This document shows positions 33,631 to 36,043 of a stretch of DNA of 36,043 bases, piece after piece. The stretch lies in the NCBI GenBank assembly GCA_903933805.1, contig CAIZLM010000075.1, positions 1-36,043 of the forward strand, written 5' to 3'. The translations under genes and the position numbers were made by a program. Origin of the DNA: an uncultured Bacteroidota bacterium (GTDB taxonomy: Bacteria; Bacteroidota; Bacteroidia; Chitinophagales; Saprospiraceae). The notes under the pieces were generated by a model. It saw nothing but the letters and a program-made list of their open reading frames with translations, did not search any database and was not told where the DNA came from. The stretch's first letter is position 1. Each line of letters opens with the position of its first letter.

Positions 33631-33709
33631 GTAACTGGTTAGGTGGCACGCTGTCTGGCCCAAAAAGGCCCATTTTTTTGTCTCAGACACGACCAAACTA
33701 ACCAGTTAC
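33631..33709. mobile_element. Palindromic MITE with perfect 8-bp target duplication
   Basis: A 79-bp copy with ends GTAACTGGTTAG...CTAACCAGTTAC. GATTTTTA precedes it (33623-33630) and follows it (33710-33717). Its arm order is the reverse of the glyA copy. Confidence 0.93.
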
Positions 33710-33836
33710 GATTTTTAAATTCTTAGGGATTTTTTTGGACGATCCGGGCCCCAAGTATGAACAAAAACATATTTTTTGGACAACCGACTGCCGCGGCACA
33801 GACGCCTAAAGTTGCTAACCTTTAAATCACCCAAAC

Positions 33837-34322
33837 ATGGAATTTGTTTCAGAAGAAATAATTGACGCCATCATTGATGAGTTGGAAACCTTTGACGACG
33901 AACAGTATGAGGAACAAATGGAGGCCTTCGCAGAGGCACAACCTGTCTTGTTCGCATGGCTTTTTAGTGAGCATTTTGAATTGTTGAACGAGGACGAAAA
34001 GGGGTACCTGCAATACCTTTCGCTCATCGCTTGGCGCTCCATTGTGAGCGTAAACAGCGATGTAGAGGCCGTATCAGAGGATCAAATCGGCGAAGCCGAA
34101 GAGGCCAATTATGCGGTTTTGGAAGCTTCAAAAGCACAGGATTTCCGAGATCGCCTCAATGAATTTTTTGAAGGCAGCGATCAGGAAGACCTGCTTGCTT
34201 TTGCCGAGGAAGCTGTTTTGGAAGACGAGGACGATCCAGAATCACTTGTTTCCAAAGAAGCCCGTGAGCCCATTTTCATAGCCGTGAAAACGCTTGTGGA
34301 CGCGCTTACCGGAGAACGATAG
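33837..34322 (+). CDS. Uncharacterised highly acidic protein
   Basis: An unrecognised 161-residue soluble protein. About 46 of 161 residues are Asp or Glu and only about nine are Lys or Arg, so the pI is very low. It is predicted mostly helical. Aromatic clusters (LFAWLFSEHFELL, YLQYLSLIAWRS at about 38-68) suggest a folded core rather than a disordered tail. It has no signal peptide, membrane segment or cysteine. It is convergent with dnaE, the stop codons being 46 bp apart. It probably is transcribed from the promoter at 33564, which would place a MITE in its leader; TAACCTTTA at 33816-33824 is a weaker, closer box. No function is proposed. Confidence 0.8.
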   Translation: MEFVSEEIIDAIIDELETFDDEQYEEQMEAFAEAQPVLFAWLFSEHFELLNEDEKGYLQYLSLIAWRSIVSVNSDVEAVSEDQIGEAEEANYAVLEASKAQDFRDRLNEFFEGSDQEDLLAFAEEAVLEDEDDPESLVSKEAREPIFIAVKTLVDALTGER

Positions 34323-34368
34323 CCTTTTCTACACAGATGTTGGTTTTTGGGCGGTGGATTTCAGCGGT

Positions 34369-36043
34369 TTAATTCACACTGCAATCCACCCCCAACATTT
34401 CCAATTCAGACAAAAATTCATTACCGACCGTCACCATTTTCCCCTTAGAGGTGAATGCCATTTTTTCTTTGTTCTGACGGTCAATGAGCTCCATGTGTAA
34501 GGTTTGTCTTCCCTTATGGGCTGCGCAAATTTTTTCAATGCTGTTTATGAGGTCAATAGAAAGGTTTTCAACAGGAATTTTGAGGGTGACGGAGGTTGTT
34601 TTTTCCTCGCCAATGGTTTCCAACAAGCGGACATTCAGCACCTTGAATTCAAATTCATCTCCGTTGTACCGCTGTTTGTATTCTCCTTCCACATACACAC
34701 TGGTGCCTTCCTCAAAAAAGGTTTTAAACTTGGCATAGTTTTCAGAAAACATGGTGATTTCGAGCGAACCCGTGTAATCCTGAATCGTAAAACGGCCCCA
34801 ACCAGTCCCTTTTTGGCTGATCCGGTGCTCCGCTTTCATGACAAAACCTGCCACATTTACCTTTCGACCTTTGTATTGCTCCACCTGATCAAGCGGTGTG
34901 GCGAAATTCTCCCATTCGTACCGAAAATCATCGAGCGGATGACCACTGAGGTAAATACCTATGACGTCTTTTTCTTTTTGAAGCTTGTAAATAAGGCCCC
35001 AATCATTGGCTTTTGGAACAGTTGGCTCGGGGATACTGACCGACGAAGACAGGTCGCCAAAGAGTGAGTTTACCGACATCAATTTATCCTCTTGGTGCGA
35101 ACTTCCATATTTGAGGAGGTTTTCAATGAAGGTATCAAACTTCTCAGCTGGGGTAAAAAAGGCACTGCGGACAAGGCCAAAGCTGTCAAAAGCACCGGCA
35201 TAAGCCAAATTTTCCATGACGCGTTTGTTCACCGTGCGGAGATTAATACGGCGCATAAAGTCAAAAATATCGCGAAATGGGCCCTTTTTTCGGCGTTCTT
35301 CAATGAGCGTTTCCACCGCCGCCTCTCCAACGCCTTTTACCGCGCCCATACCATATCGGACATCGCCATTTTTATTGACTGCGAAATTGATCAGTGACTC
35401 GTTTACGTCGGGGCTTTTTACGTTGAGGCCCATGCGTTTGCACTCCTCCAGAAAAAAGGTTATTTTTTCAATATTACTTTGTGAGTGGGTGAGTACCGCG
35501 GCCATGTACTCAGAGGGGTAGTGGGCTTTGAGAAAAGCTGTTTGGTAAGCCACGAAAGCATAGCAAGTCGAGTGACTTTTGTTGAAAGCATAGGAGGCAA
35601 AAGCCTCCCAGTCGGTCCACACCTTTTCCAACACCTTTGCTGGGTGCCCTTTCGCCGTTGCGCCCTCCATAAACTGCCCTTTCATTTTATTCAGCACACT
35701 AATTTGCTTTTTTCCCATGGCTTTTCGCAGCACATCGGCATCGCCCTTGGAAAAGCCCGCGAGTTTCTGAGAGAGCAGCATGATCTGTTCCTGATACACA
35801 GAAATACCGTACGTGTCTTTTAGAAACTCCTCCATATCCGGTAAGTCATAGGCAACAGCCTGTCGCCCGTGTTTGCGGGCAATAAAATCCGGGATATACT
35901 CCAACGGCCCGGGGCGATACAACGCATTCATGGCAATCAGGTCATCAAATTTATCCGGCTTAAGGTCTCGGAGGTATTTTTGCATACCAGCACTCTCAAA
36001 CTGAAAGGTGCCATTTGTTTCCCCTCTTTGGTAAAGTTCGTAG
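34369..36043 (-). CDS. dnaE: DNA polymerase III alpha subunit, C-terminal half (partial at window edge)
   Basis: The replicative polymerase alpha subunit; 557 C-terminal residues are present and the reading frame continues past the right edge. The visible part begins in the polymerase core with NGTFQFESAGMQ and RPGPLEYIPDFI, followed by YGISVYQEQIM, GDADVLRKAMGKK and the FNKSHSTCYA block. Then comes a helix-hairpin-helix region (GVGEAAVETLI), an OB-fold at about 375-455 of the visible part (VNVAGFVMKAEHRI, GRFTIQDYTGS) and a C-terminal domain ending LGVDCSVN. The PHP domain and the catalytic aspartates lie outside the window. An ATG at 35985 is internal, not the start. It is convergent with the acidic-protein gene. 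Confidence 0.97.
   Translation of the reverse strand, partial: YELYQRGETNGTFQFESAGMQKYLRDLKPDKFDDLIAMNALYRPGPLEYIPDFIARKHGRQAVAYDLPDMEEFLKDTYGISVYQEQIMLLSQKLAGFSKGDADVLRKAMGKKQISVLNKMKGQFMEGATAKGHPAKVLEKVWTDWEAFASYAFNKSHSTCYAFVAYQTAFLKAHYPSEYMAAVLTHSQSNIEKITFFLEECKRMGLNVKSPDVNESLINFAVNKNGDVRYGMGAVKGVGEAAVETLIEERRKKGPFRDIFDFMRRINLRTVNKRVMENLAYAGAFDSFGLVRSAFFTPAEKFDTFIENLLKYGSSHQEDKLMSVNSLFGDLSSSVSIPEPTVPKANDWGLIYKLQKEKDVIGIYLSGHPLDDFRYEWENFATPLDQVEQYKGRKVNVAGFVMKAEHRISQKGTGWGRFTIQDYTGSLEITMFSENYAKFKTFFEEGTSVYVEGEYKQRYNGDEFEFKVLNVRLLETIGEEKTTSVTLKIPVENLSIDLINSIEKICAAHKGRQTLHMELIDRQNKEKMAFTSKGKMVTVGNEFLSELEMLGVDCSVN

Noticed and set aside
34369-35985. dnaE taken as starting at ATG 35985
   Set aside because: The frame continues upstream through conserved polymerase residues (NGTFQFESAG) to the window edge, so this ATG is internal.

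Overview
The window looks like a chromosomal segment from a member of the Bacteroidota, most likely Saprospiria (Lewinella/Haliscomenobacter-like); the class is an inference. The evidence is two large secreted proteins with type IX secretion (T9SS) C-terminal sorting domains, several promoters of the Bacteroidota type (TTG, about 19-20 bases, TAnnTTTG), weak or absent Shine-Dalgarno sequences, a mevalonate-pathway decarboxylase, a kinase-less PASTA protein and a SusC/heme-type TonB receptor. No tRNA, rRNA, CRISPR, prophage or transposase gene was seen.

Layout. 1-5.2 kb: penicillin-binding protein 1C (-), ruvX and def (+), then a minus-strand group of three small genes, DUF2805 / atypical short-chain dehydrogenase / DUF2256. 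5.3-12.5 kb: a 1334-residue CotH/lamin-tail T9SS cargo protein, a small membrane protein and a TonB-dependent receptor. 12.5-15.4 kb: glyA in a cluster of palindromic repeats, pnuC (-), and a complete transcription unit for a 68-residue peptide with a double-glycine leader (-). 15.5-19.5 kb: icmF, a fused B12-dependent acyl-CoA mutase with its own GTPase chaperone, and tadA (-). 19.8-24.5 kb: a second CotH/lamin-tail T9SS protein, an HlyD-like adaptor and a VTC (polyphosphate polymerase-type) protein. 24.5-28.8 kb: uvrA (+), a rhodanese and a PASTA protein (-). 29-32.6 kb: mvaD, an alpha/beta hydrolase, a MarR regulator with a palindromic operator and an esterase (+). 32.6-36 kb: a glutamine amidotransferase-like protein (-), an acidic protein (+) and the C-terminal half of dnaE (-, running off the window).

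The most unusual content is between the genes. A family of about 75-80 bp imperfect palindromes with ends GTAACTGGTTAG...CTAACCAGTTAC occurs about ten times as full or nearly full copies, plus fragments. Three copies are flanked by perfect 8-bp direct repeats and a fourth by a 7-of-8 repeat, so they are inserted non-autonomous mobile elements (MITEs). The GTAA ends and 8-bp duplications fit IS66-family transposition. One copy is inserted exactly at the glyA stop codon without changing the protein, and another lies between the glyA promoter box and the gene. Many sit within a few bases of gene 3' ends. One copy carries a second, different palindrome nested in its centre.

Most other genes are housekeeping (cell wall, translation, repair, one-carbon, isoprenoid, replication). 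Three groups deserve follow-up: the orphan double-glycine peptide, the DUF2805-SDR-DUF2256 group in which the dehydrogenase lacks the catalytic tyrosine, and the CotH-HlyD-VTC group, which suggests a surface phosphorylation or polyphosphate function.
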